DNA from: Patiria miniata
Lineage: Eukaryota; Echinodermata; Asteroidea; Valvatida; Asterinidae
Assembly: GCF_015706575.1 (NCBI RefSeq)
Contig: NW_024037048.1
Span: 14,401,512 to 14,465,511, forward strand
DNA: 64,000 bases
Direction of reading: 5' to 3'
Shown here: one piece after another, positions 42,044 to 52,640 of the stretch
Layout: the number at the start of each line of letters is the position of its first letter
Position numbering within the stretch: position 1 is the first letter of the stretch
Translations under genes and position numbers: made by a program
Notes under the pieces: generated by a model
Seen by the model: the letters and a program-made list of their open reading frames with translations, nothing else
Told to the model about the DNA's origin: nothing
Databases searched by the model: none

Positions 42044-42795
42044 CGTGTTTAGTCTCCCACTTTGTCAATGTCTATGTTAAGAATAGGCACATGGTCAGAG
42101 TTGTAATGACTCGAGTCGACTTGAGTCACAATTTTATGCAAAATTTATGTTCATGTTACTTATTTGCGAATACAGTTCGGTACAGCCACCGCTTGTAGTG
42201 TACAAACATACAACGTGTCACAGACTCCCGCCTTGTGGTTCTGGAAGCGGACTTTAAACGCATTTTCCAATCCGTGGTTTCATCATTGGCTTCGGGCGAT
42301 TTCTTATTAAGCTATAGGATTCCAACGCCGTCTAAATGTATACCCTCCTTTTAAAAATCAAATAGATACTTGCCCACTTTTAAAAATTCAGAAACAGTTC
42401 TGTATAATGCAATTTGGTTTGATGTTGTCAGCAATCAGCAACACCTCATGTGCGAGCTTGTGCGGTTCAGTTTCTAAAGAATGAGTGTCATATTTGGTAG
42501 AATTCTGTATTCCATTGTACAACACTGTATTTATTCCTGGATGAATCCATACAACCATAGAGTGCTGGGCGGTTTGGGGCGGTATAAGGAGTAACAGGCG
42601 GGGCACTTTGAGGGGCAGGGACTAATGGCTTCATTGGATTATGCTTAGTGCTTTTTTTAATCATTTGGATAATGGCTAAGTGAACATGCTTCTATAGACG
42701 AGCTACGTTCATTTATCATTGATTATCTGCTGATCCTAAATTGAAGGTTATGCGACTCTGCAAATATCACAAGAAGGAAGATTGTGTTGACTGAC
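42044..42795. other. Intron between exons A and C
   Basis: About 750 bp of unique sequence. The transmembrane exons expected between A and C in a full cotransporter were not found in it. Confidence 0.55.
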
Positions 42796-42918
42796 CAATG
42801 GCTATGCAGGCAGCTGTGATAAAGAACGCCAGGATGTGGGCTCTACGTGGCTCATCCCCCGGCCTAGAACCAACAGCACAGAACTCCATCTTGGGCGAAA
42901 TCTTGTCCTTGTACCAGC
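42796..42918 (-). CDS. SLC12A-like: SLC12A-like exon A (transmembrane region)
   Basis: 123 nt, open, acceptor TTTTCTGCAG, donor G|GTCAGT. Reads WYKDKISPKMEFCAVG, then SRPGDEPRRAHILAFFITAA, then CIAI. It resembles the NKCC/NCC segment [20 protein letters not shown] with IALGFILIAELN, at the loop and helix before the last transmembrane helices. It is the most N-terminal SLC12A exon in the window. A truncated copy is fused to exon F at 38497-38682. Confidence 0.72.
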
Positions 42919-43257
42919 CTGCAGAAAAAGAAAAACAACAGTCAATTGTTATTTAATGATCGTTAACTTGGTTATCGTTAAGATCGGAGTAAACCTGAAG
43001 TTAACACAACCTAGATATACCTCACGGTATACCAAACGTTAAATCTGACACCGTGGCAGCAAGGAGATTTCCACCTTTCTATGAATATGCCATTGAATGA
43101 GCATGACGACTGTTTATAAAAGTATAGACAAATATCATACTCGGCAATAGGGATAGTCAGTGGAAAGAACTTGGGACAGGTGTGTACAAAGTTACGCGCA
43201 AGACCCAGACTTTTTTGAAGGAAATAACTGAGAAGACGACCATATTGGTAATAAGGA
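42919..43257. other. Upstream flank of exon A
   Basis: Matches 38683-39034. Probable intron; cut off by the reverse minisatellite. No further exon. Confidence 0.5.
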
Positions 43258-43575
43258 TATTTTTATTATGGAGTAGATAAACCATCTTGGTTAGGAGGGT
43301 ATTTTTTTTTAGAAGGGAACTATGGAGGAGATCAGACTAACTATCTTGCCTGGAAAGATAATTTTCAGAAGGGAATTATGGAGAAGACAAACCATCTTGG
43401 CTAGGAGGATATTTTTTAGAAGGGAACTATGGAGGAGACTAACCATCTTGCCTTGGAGGATATTTTTAGGAGGGAATTATGGAGAAGACTAACCAGCTTG
43501 GCTAGGAGGATATTTTTTGAAAGGAATTAAAGAGGATATTAAGCATTTTGGCTAGGAGGATATATTGTTTTTTTT
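43258..43575 (-). repeat. Reverse minisatellite array, unit B second
   Basis: About seven units in the orientation of 18699-19440, followed by the same tail (GGATATATTGTTTTTTTTCC) as at 19439. Confidence 0.88.
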
Positions 43576-43856
43576 CCAGTTTTTTTTAATTGTTTTATTT
43601 TTATAAAATTCATCAAGTATTAAATATCATGACAAAGGACGAATTAGTTATAATGCATGCTAGGGGGCTTACTTTGTTAATGAGGAAAAAGGATTTTGAA
43701 ATTTGAGGGACCCATAACTGACACCCATAACTGACATCGCACCCGCCCCCCCCCCCCCCAGCTAAAGCTAGATCCACCCCTGTTTAGGATTTCACACTAG
43801 TTTCTGCTATAGTGAGTATAGGTTTGCGTAATTGTGAAGTAAGTGCCCTTAGATTA
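43576..43856. other. Spacer with MITE-end remnant, unit B/C boundary
   Basis: Counterpart of 19441-19745. Includes C-run and GATCCACCCCTG at about 43770-43781. Confidence 0.5.
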
Positions 43857-44227
43857 GGCCAAAAAAAAAAAGTCTCCGGTTTCTGGTATGCGCGCGCGTC
43901 GCCGTAGCCATGCGCGTCGGCAAAATGGAAAAGTTTTTTTTTCAGTGAAAGATGACGTCTCAAAACCGCCAAACTCACTGGTTTGAGTGGAATTCTGCTG
44001 CTGCGCAATTTCAACGTGTTTTTAGATGGGGTTATGATCGAGAAAAAGCTTTATGTGGCCTCTCTGGACTCCCATATATTTGCACTAAGTTTAGTCGGGC
44101 ACCATTTGCAGTCATCAGCCGACATTTGAAGCAAAAATGTCGGGTAAAAAAAAAAAAAAAAGCCGCGTCGCCGCACCACTTTTCGGACAAGCTCCATACC
44201 AGAAACCGGAGACTTTTTTTTTTGGCC
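43857..44227. mobile_element. PIF/Harbinger-like MITE, 371 bp
   Basis: Near-perfect inverted repeats of about 33 bp: GGCC, A-run, GTCTCCGGTTTCTGGTATG. A TTA duplication flanks it (43854-43856, 44228-44230). Clean empty sites CTTAGATTAGCCAC exist at about 19740 and 62317. Interior sequence includes a short frame starting MTSQNRQTHWFEW, without a recognised domain. It has similar ends to, but a different body from, 40570-41230. Confidence 0.85.
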
Positions 44228-44663
44228 TTAGCCACTCATTATTTTCATGGGAATTGCCAACACTACAACCGACATTTTTGCATGACACTTAGAAATTACG
44301 GCTTTTGAAAAAGGCCTCAACAGAGAGGATTACTTCTGTGCTTACAGGGATAGCGCAGGATTTCTGTGCTAGCGTGCTGTATACTCAGAGTTGTACGGAA
44401 AAATGGATTGAAAGTGATCAATCTCATTATTAAAAATCACCCACCAGAATACTGGGGAAGCTTTAAGTGTAATTGTCTCCATGCTTGGACAAAAGAGGGT
44501 GCGCGTAATAGCCAAACAAGCAGAAGCCGGAATGAGGGACACTTCACTGGTTCACTCATGCTGGTTATCGTGTTTTTGGTACCAGCATTTATAAGCCACG
44601 ATGGCGCCCAAATGGCCCTCATTTATAGTTTCTCTGTGCTTGAGCGAAAGAAGGAGATTCTAC
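44228..44663. repeat. Spacer and intron E-S block, unit B/C boundary
   Basis: Matches 19745-19926 and then the E-S intron block (AGCCGGAATGAGGGACACTT). No exon S. Confidence 0.55.
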
Positions 44664-44782
44664 CTTCTCGTTGAGCATAGTGAATTCTTCATTGCTGATC
44701 TTCCAAGGAAACTTCTCCGTGGTTTCCCCTGCTTCCTCATCCAGCATCCAGGGTTAATTTGTTCAGCTCCTTAAACCGTCTC
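44664..44782 (-). pseudogene. SLC12A-like: SLC12A-like exon E 3' fragment, unit B/C boundary
   Basis: Sister of 19927-20044: the last third of exon E, with the same GGTTAATTTG change, joined to the satellite. Nonfunctional. Confidence 0.6.
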
Positions 44783-46100
44783 ACCCCCGGGCGAGGGGGG
44801 GGGGGGAGTTCAATCTGCGTTGAGACAAACAAAATGTGTCGCTGAAATTTGGAACAGCATTGAAACGCTAATATGGCCTGATATGTGTCGAGGTGTCCCA
44901 AGGCGTGCAGTTTTCTAATGTAAGGGGCAACACCGCACGGGCCACAATATCCCCCGAAACCGCGTTCGCTGATGAGGGCCTGATGTACGTAGGGAGCCGT
45001 CGACAGTCCAATTTCAACGTGACACACACTGAAAACACAGCGCGGTGCACGGCCGTACGGTGCTCACACGATCAAAGGACCGCTGAAATATTGAATCTTT
45101 CTGGAAGTCAAATTATGCATAATGATGCAGCGTGAACCATGCACAAAAATGTCCATTTACAAGGTTCACGCCGTGTGCGCTTCGTGTATGCTTTGTGCAC
45201 GCATCCAGGACAGCTAAATTTGTTCTGATGGCTGTTTCTACCATGTCAATATTTGTTGTTTGTCTGATGTATTTTAACAAATGATTGAATTTACGAGTTT
45301 CCGAATGTCTCAGCGATTCCGTTTTGATGCTGGCCCAAAGCTGGCCCAACGTCGGCGCAGCGTCTACAGAAACACCGATATGGCCTGAAATGTGGCGAGT
45401 TCAATGCTGTTTTCTAATGTGAGGGATATAGCACCGCACGGGCCACAAAATCCCCTCAAACCGCGTTCACTGAGGGGTTGATGCGGCGCACGCAATGTGT
45501 GGACCGCTCACCGTGCGTTATTCAATGGGAACGTGAAAAGGACGCGGTATGAAGCGGGTGAAACGGCCACAATGCCGATGTTTCTGGACGGCCAATTTAT
45601 TCAAAGCAATGCAGCGTGAACCACGCACGAAACACTTCACTTGCAAGGTTCACGCTCTGTGTGTTTTGTATGCGTAGGATCAGCTAACAATTTGTTCCAA
45701 TTCACTGTTTCTGTATGGCATGTGCAGCAAGAGTTCACAAATACTTCCATTTTACAAGTTTCCGAATTTCTCAGTGAATTGGCTTTTATTGATGGTCCCA
45801 CCTATGAACTGATATTTGGTGCGGTTTACGCCGAGGCCACCGTGCAGTTTTCTAATGTAAGGGGACGCAACCACTCAGGCCACAAAATCAACTAAAACCG
45901 CGTTCGCTGAGGGCTAGTGCGAATGACGGTAGATTTATTTGTATTGAATTGCATGGGAAGTCGCCGCGGTTACACAGGCGATCGTGAACCGCCAGAATGC
46001 TGATTTTTCTGCATTGTGGGGCCTGGATCTTCTTTGCAAAGGACCCACAAAGTCGCTGATAGATAAAGCACCAAAACGGAGGCACATGTATTCCCCACTC
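44783..46100. repeat. Satellite of about 475 bp, three units, unit C
   Basis: Counterpart of 20045-21400 with small indels (for instance extra GATGAG near 44970). Repeated TTTTCTAATGT(A/G)AGGG words near 44912, 45411 and 45848. Confidence 0.75.
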
Positions 46101-46380
46101 TCAGTGGAAGCCGCCCCCACCCCCCGCCCCATTTTGAAAACCTGAATTACATTTACTGTTGTAATAATACTTTTATTTTGCATTTGCAGCCTTTGAAAAA
46201 AATAACGCACTCCAGGTGCCCTACCCCAAGTTAAACCCAAGTTTCTCCGCTGGCTTGAGTACGATTTAATTCCTCATATAATCCCGAATATATCCACACA
46301 ATTTAATAGACTGAAGCGCCAACTGTACATTGAATGAATCACGGCCAAGTGTGTACGTCACTTGTCTATCCACCAATCAC
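46101..46380. other. Spacer upstream of C1q copy C promoter
   Basis: Counterpart of 21540-21840, lacking part of the GC-rich MITE-like stretch. From about 46240 almost identical to unit B. Confidence 0.5.
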
Positions 46381-46690
46381 AGTTTGTCGGTGACAAGTCG
46401 GTGACGACAAGTCGGTGACCACAAGTGAGTGGTCTGTGACTGACAGGTTGTGTGTGTCAATCATAAATTCCATGTTTGGATGTGTCACCGACGTTCATAC
46501 AATATCCACCAATAAGAAGCGGCCATTTGAATGTCGGTGACAAGTTTTTTTATGGTGACTTTATAGCCTCAGCGTATCATTAATATGAAGCGAGTCGGTG
46601 ATGTGTGATTTACAGCGCACAGGAGCCATGCAATCACAATCCAGGTCCGAGTTTTTAGTCACTGCTCAGGAAATCGATGGCACTATTTAA
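46381..46690 (+). promoter_or_regulatory. C1q copy C promoter with TCGGTGAC cluster
   Basis: Base-for-base copy of 21841-22150 as far as can be compared, including the motif cluster and the CTATTTAAG box at about 46682-46690. Confidence 0.55.
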
Positions 46691-46711
46691 GACATGTGGG
46701 GCCGTCCACCC

Positions 46712-46784
46712 TTCACATCAACCACAGGTCACCTTCGGACGACAACCAGAGAGAGAACTGACTGCAAGAACAAGATTTTGCTCG
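46712..46784 (+). other. C1q-like gene copy C, noncoding leader exon 1
   Basis: Same as 22172-22244, donor CTCG|GTGAGT; start approximate. Confidence 0.5.
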
Positions 46785-48338
46785 GTGAGTGTTTGAAACA
46801 ATCATTTTTCTTCCGAAGACATTTGTTGACTTTTGCACAACGTGTTGGAATCAATGCGGGATTCAGATTTTGTTGAAAGTTGCTGATTCAATTATTTTTC
46901 AAACAACGAGCTCGGTAGTAGGCTTGATATTTCCTCGTCTTTGTGTGTTTGTGAAATGTGGTAGCTTGAGGACTGAATTTTTTTTTTTATGAACAAATGT
47001 TCAATTTCTTTTTACTATGACTCTGTTACACGTTTGCTAGCAGCAAAGCCAGCGCGCTAATTCCGATCCAGAAGTTGTGCCTTTTCCCAACGACCACTTT
47101 GGAGTTGAAGTATCGCGATAATTTACAAATGTGTTTGAAATTAACTTGTTCAGACGGGCTTTGTTTGTGCATAACATGCACTAATCAAAGCCCGTCTGAA
47201 AGAGTTAATTTTAAATACTTTTGTAAATTATCGAGCTATTTTATTTCAGCTCTTAATGTAAACAGTTGGTGCGGATGCAGACCACGGTTTTGTGAGGTCA
47301 AATTTCAAGGCAATAAAAATGAGGAATTCCTGTCTGGCAATATTTCCGCTACTACTTCCATTGTGCACTCTCAAAAACAAATTGTCCAAATACTTACTGG
47401 TTTCTTTACTTCTTGAACAAAAAATCATTTGGATTCTTGTCGATATCATATGGATAATACACTACGAAGTCACATTTATGGACTTTTTTTATTTAGTGTC
47501 GACTGTTAGGTTGGACTGTTTTCTGACCGCAGTTTTTCGCAAGTATAAAACATCAGGTTTCCTGCTGTGATTCAGAACAGAAAGATGTATTGATCATTCA
47601 AAATAATATTTCAGAGGAACTGCAAATCGGTGTTGCACATTTTCGGTTTCAAAAACAAAGGCTCGCAAAACCTGGACTCTTTATAACCTGGCCAATATTT
47701 TTGGCACGGTCAAGCACACTCTTACTTTTTGCCTCCCTTTTTCCTATTGACTTTATCGTTTAAATTTTCAAACATGAAATCCTAGTGCAATGTACTCACA
47801 TTATTTCCGGATATCACTCAAACTCAATCAGAATGAAAAGTTATGCGGAAGTTGGTCACGGAAGAACGTATACAGGTATCCGGACATCTCAAAATGCCGG
47901 TCTTATTTGTGTTATTTTTTGTGGATATTCTCAGTGCCTTTGAACTCTGTTGTTCAACTGGCATTTTATAGCTATATTTTATGGCTATAGTTCACAGTAC
48001 GCCATTCCGGTTTCATCAAGTTACTTTTAAGCATTGCAGGATAAAAGTGTCACTGGTCAGAATAGACTAGAGGGCGCAAATACAAACGCACTGGATCATG
48101 ATGATGCACACAGTTTAATACAATTCAAAAGCTGGATGCATTTTGTAGAATTCATGGATAGATTTGATTTTTGGAGAACGCATTTGAGATAAATAGTCAA
48201 CCCAAATTACATTTTCATTGTACAGACATTTTTTTGCCGTATTGTACTTGTGGAATTCAGCTATGCCTCCCAACCAGACTCCAAGTTATCACCTAGAGGA
48301 TTTTTAATGACTCATATTTTTGTTGGTATTTTTTTCAG
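46785..48338. other. Intron 1 of C1q copy C
   Basis: Nearly identical to 22245-23797 (a few single-base differences and one homopolymer change). Hairpin at 47116-47233. Confidence 0.65.
47116..47233. repeat. 48-bp-arm hairpin in intron 1, copy C
   Basis: Identical to 22575-22692; arms 47116-47163 and 47186-47233. Confidence 0.75.
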
Positions 48339-48399
48339 CCAGCAATCCGCTCAAGTGTTGAAGAGTGCTTCTGCGAGAAAATTCAAGAACTGTGCTTAG
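48339..48399 (+). other. C1q-like gene copy C, noncoding leader exon 2
   Basis: 61 nt, one base different from 23798-23858, same splice sites. Confidence 0.5.
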
Positions 48400-48536
48400 G
48401 TGAGTGTCTGTTAAAATTTTCTTCATCAAGCATCAGAATAGAGCAGTGATTTGGTAGGAGACCGTTTTTTTTATGCATTTAATCTTTTTGGTCAAAATTA
48501 GAAACCAGAAAACGTCATTCAATTACCTCTACGAAA

Positions 48537-51500
48537 AAAATAATCCTGGCCATGATGGTTAGTCTTCTCAATTATCCCTTCTAAAAAAATATCCTCCAAG
48601 CCATAGTCTCCTCAATTATCCGTTCTAAAAATATCCTCCTAGCCATAGTCTCCTCAATTATCCCTTCTAAAAATATCCTCCTAGCCATGATGGTTAGTCT
48701 CCTCAATGATCTCATCTAAAAAATATCTTCCAAGTCGTGATGCTGTGTCTGTTCAATAATCTCGTCTAAAAGCCAAGCCATGATGATTACTATCCTAAAT
48801 TATTATCCATTCTAAAAAAAATAATAACTTCCAAGCAGTGATGGTTTGTGCGTTCAATAATTTCTTCTAAGAAAAATCCTCCCATTCATAATAGTTAGTT
48901 TCCTCAATTATCCCTTCTAAAACAATATCCTCCAAGCCGTAATGGTTTTTATTTCAATAAACCCTTCCAAAAATCCTCCTAGCCATGATGTTTAGCCTCC
49001 TCAATTTTCCCTTCTAAAATATCCTCCTAGCCGTGGTGATTAGTCTCCTCAATTATCCCTTCTAAAATATATCATCAAAGCCATGATGGTTTTCATTTCA
49101 ATAATCTCTTCCAAAAAAATCCTCCTTGCAGTGATGATTAGTCTCCACCATAATTATCCCTTCATTTTAGAAAAGATCCTCCTATCCATGATGGTTAGTC
49201 TCCTCAATTTTCCCTTCTAAAATATCCTCCTAGCCGTGGTGATTAGTCTCCTCAATTATCCCTTCTAAAATATATCATCCAAGCCATGATGGTTTTCATC
49301 TCAATAATCTCTTAAAAAAATCCTCCTTGCAGTGATGATTAGTCTCCACAATAATTATCCCTTTAGAAAAGATCCTCCTATCCATGATGGTTAGTTTCCT
49401 TAATAATTATCAAATCTACAACATATCCTCCTTGCCAGGATGATAGTCTCCTGAATTATCCCTTCTAAAAAATATCCTTCTAGCCATGATGGTTTTCATT
49501 TCAATAATCCCTTCTAAAAAATATCCTCTTAACCGTGATAAGTCACCTCAATTATCCCTGTAAAAAAAACCTCCTAGCCGTGGTGATAAGCCTCCTCAAT
49601 TATCCCTTTTCAAAAAAATATCCTCCTAGCAATGATGGTTAATCTCCTCAATGATCACATCTAAAAAAATATCCTCCAAGTCCAGATGATTAGTTTCCTC
49701 AATTATCTCTTCTAAAAAATATCCTCCAAGCCATGATGGTTTGTCTCCTCAATTATCCCTTCTAAAACAATATCCTCCTGGCCATGATGGTTAGTCTCCT
49801 TAATTATCCCTTTAAAAAATATCCTCCATGCCATGTTGCTTTTCATTCAATAATCCCTTCTAAAAAAAATCTTCCTAGCCGTGATGATAAGTCTCCTCAT
49901 TTAACCCTTCTAAAAATATCCTCCTAGCCATGATGATTAGTCTTCTCAATTATAACCTTAAAAAATATCCTCCAAGTCATGATGATTAGTGTCTTCAATT
50001 ATCACATCTTAAAGATAACATCCAAGCCATGATGGTTTGTCTGTTCATATAATCAATAATAATAATGTTCAATAATCCCTTCTAAAAAGATACCTCCTTG
50101 TTATCAGTGTGAGTCTCCGCAATTATCCCTTCTAGAAATTATCCTCCAAGCAATTATGGTTAGTCTCCTCAATTATCACATCTAAAAATTAACTTCCAAG
50201 CCGTGATGGTTGGTCTGTTCAATAATCTCGTCTGAAAAATATTCTCCAAGCCGTGATGTTTTTTATTTCAATAAGCCCTTCTAAATAAAAATATCCTCCT
50301 AGCCATGATGAGAAGTCTCCTCAATTAATCCTTCTCAAAAATCTCCTCGTCTCCTCAAAAATCTTCCAAGCCGTGATGGATTGTGTGTTCAATAATCTCT
50401 TCTAAAAATATCCTCCTAGCCATGATGGTTTGTCTCCTCATTTATCCCTTCTAAACATATCCTCCTAGCCATGATGGTTAGTCTCCTCAATTATCCCTTC
50501 TAAAAATATCGTACAAGCCGTGATGATAAGTCTCCTCGATTATCCCTTCTCAAAAAATATCTTCCAAGCCGTGATGGAAAGTGTGTTCAATAATCTCTTC
50601 TAAAACATATCCTCCAAGTCAAGATGATTAGTCTCCTCAATTATCCCTTCAAAAAACTATCCTCCGAGCCATGATGGTTTTCATTCAATAATCCCTCTGA
50701 AAAATATCCTCCTAACCGTGATGAATAGTCTCCTTAATTATCCCTTCTAAAAAATATCTTCCAAGCAATGATAGTTAGTCTCCTCCATTATCCCTTCAAA
50801 AATATCTTCCAAGCCGTGATGATTAGTCTTCTCAATTATCCCTTCCTTCTAAAACATATCATCCAATCCATGATGTTTTTCATTTCAATAATCCCTTCTA
50901 CAAATATCCTCCCAGCCGTGATTATTAGCCTCCTCAATTATCCCTTTAAAAAATATCCTCGTAGCCATGATGATTAGTCTCCTCATTTAGCACTTCTAAA
51001 AAATATCCTCCTAGCCATGAGGGTTAGTCCCCTCAATGATCACATCTAAAAAAATATCTTCCAAGCCTTGATGGTTTGTCTGTACAATAATCTCGTCTAA
51101 AAAATATCCTCTAACCATGACAGTTTATAATTTAATAATCCCTTCTAAAAAATATCCTCCTAGCCGTGATGATAAGTCTCCTAAATTATCCCTTCTAAAA
51201 ACAATATCTTCCAAGCCGAGATCGATTGTGTGTTCAATAATCTCTTCTACAAAAATATCCTCCAAGCAATGATTGTTTTTATTTTAATAATCCCCTCTAA
51301 AAATCCTCCTGGCCATGATGGTTTGTCTCCTCAATTATCCCTTCTAAAACAATATCCTCCTGGCCATGATGGTTAATCTCCTCAATTATCCCTTCTAAAA
51401 ATATCCTCTAAGCCATGATGATTAGTCTTCTCAATTATCCTTTCAAAAAAATATTCTCCTAACCATGATTGTTTTCATTCAATAATCCCTTCTAAAAAAA
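48537..51500 (+). repeat. Minisatellite array in intron 2, unit C
   Basis: About 3 kb, some 60 units. It follows the unit B array in order but has local gains, such as a repeated roughly 180-bp segment near 49195-49385, and local losses. It is therefore still changing by unequal exchange. Confidence 0.95.
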
Positions 51501-51973
51501 TCGTATAGAACTCCGCCTGGAACACACCTTTTTGAACCGTAGCCTTTTTGTTCGTGGTCTTTGAATCATGCGATTCAGTTTCAAATTCTCCCTATTATAA
51601 CTAACTTCGTTCGATGACGTCACAATGCTGAAATGTCGGAAAGACGTTTATGGTAATTCAAAGAATATCTACGGCTGCAGACCAGCAAATAAACTGCCAT
51701 GGACCTCAGTGATAAATACCCCCACTTGTAAAGATCAGGACAAATACTCACAACTCTCCTAGGTGTTTGAGACACCCATCAAATTACAGCTTATTTCATC
51801 ATCTTTCATTGTCTGTTCAATTTTTGCGGTAAAATCCGATGACCTTTTTGGGATAAAAATTCCATCCAAAGATGATGACCCTGTAGTCCTGTAGCCTATC
51901 GCCCAAGGCACAATCTGCCACTTCACAAAACACAGAACACTCAGGTTTATTAGGACAAAAGATATTGCTCAAA
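51501..51973. other. Conserved intron-2 block, left part, unit C
   Basis: Counterpart of 867-1337; CRE palindrome near 51615. Confidence 0.65.
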
Positions 51974-52136
51974 CAGGGGCGGATCCTGGAATTTTTGCAG
52001 GGGGAGGGTCAGGCTCCTAAAAAAATTAACAAATTGTTGTGACAGGCGAACGGGTAATATTTTGTGTGCATGTTTCACAGCGGGGGCGGGGGGGGGGGGT
52101 GTCGGCCCCCCTCCCCACCCTCTGGATCCGCGCCTG
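51974..52136. mobile_element. hAT-like MITE, unit C copy
   Basis: Starts CAGGGGCGGATCC, ends CTGGATCCGCGCCTG, flanks TCAAA. Shorter inside than the unit B copy. Same insertion as 27190-27381. Confidence 0.65.
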
Positions 52137-52640
52137 TCAAAATATTTTGTCAAATTTTGACCTGAAATGCTTGTAATTTGATGTATGATGACGTCATGAC
52201 GACGTCACTAAAATATCCACATCTTCACACTAAGGTTCATGTTCATATCAGGTTTCGTCTTTCTGCAACTTCTTTTTGCATTTTAAATTCACCTAAATTT
52301 GACCTACCAGTAACCCCGGAAGGAAAGGTCAGACGACTTTACCTTCGAATATCAAAAATGTTTATCAATCTATAGTCAATCAGATTTCAAAGTGTGAACA
52401 TGATTGTTCATTTTGTTTATGAGGTTTTGCAGTGAAATTGCTTGTAATTAAATACCTGATGACGTCATTACGACGTCAGAGTATAAAAAGGTATACCTCT
52501 GAGTCAGTGTTGATGTTTGTTAAAGGTTTGAAGTCTGTACTGTTCAGAAGAAAAGTCGCAGATAATTATTGTCAGAAAAAAAAAACAAGAAAGAAAGAAA
52601 GAAAGAAATTTCTTAACATTTCCAAACAATGATCGGGTAG
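52137..52640. promoter_or_regulatory. Intronic CRE cluster, unit C
   Basis: CRE-like sites near 52189 and 52200; TGACGTCA at 52460-52467, CGACGTCA at 52471-52478 and TATAAAAAG at 52482-52490. One of the four is changed from TGACGTCA. Confidence 0.4.
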
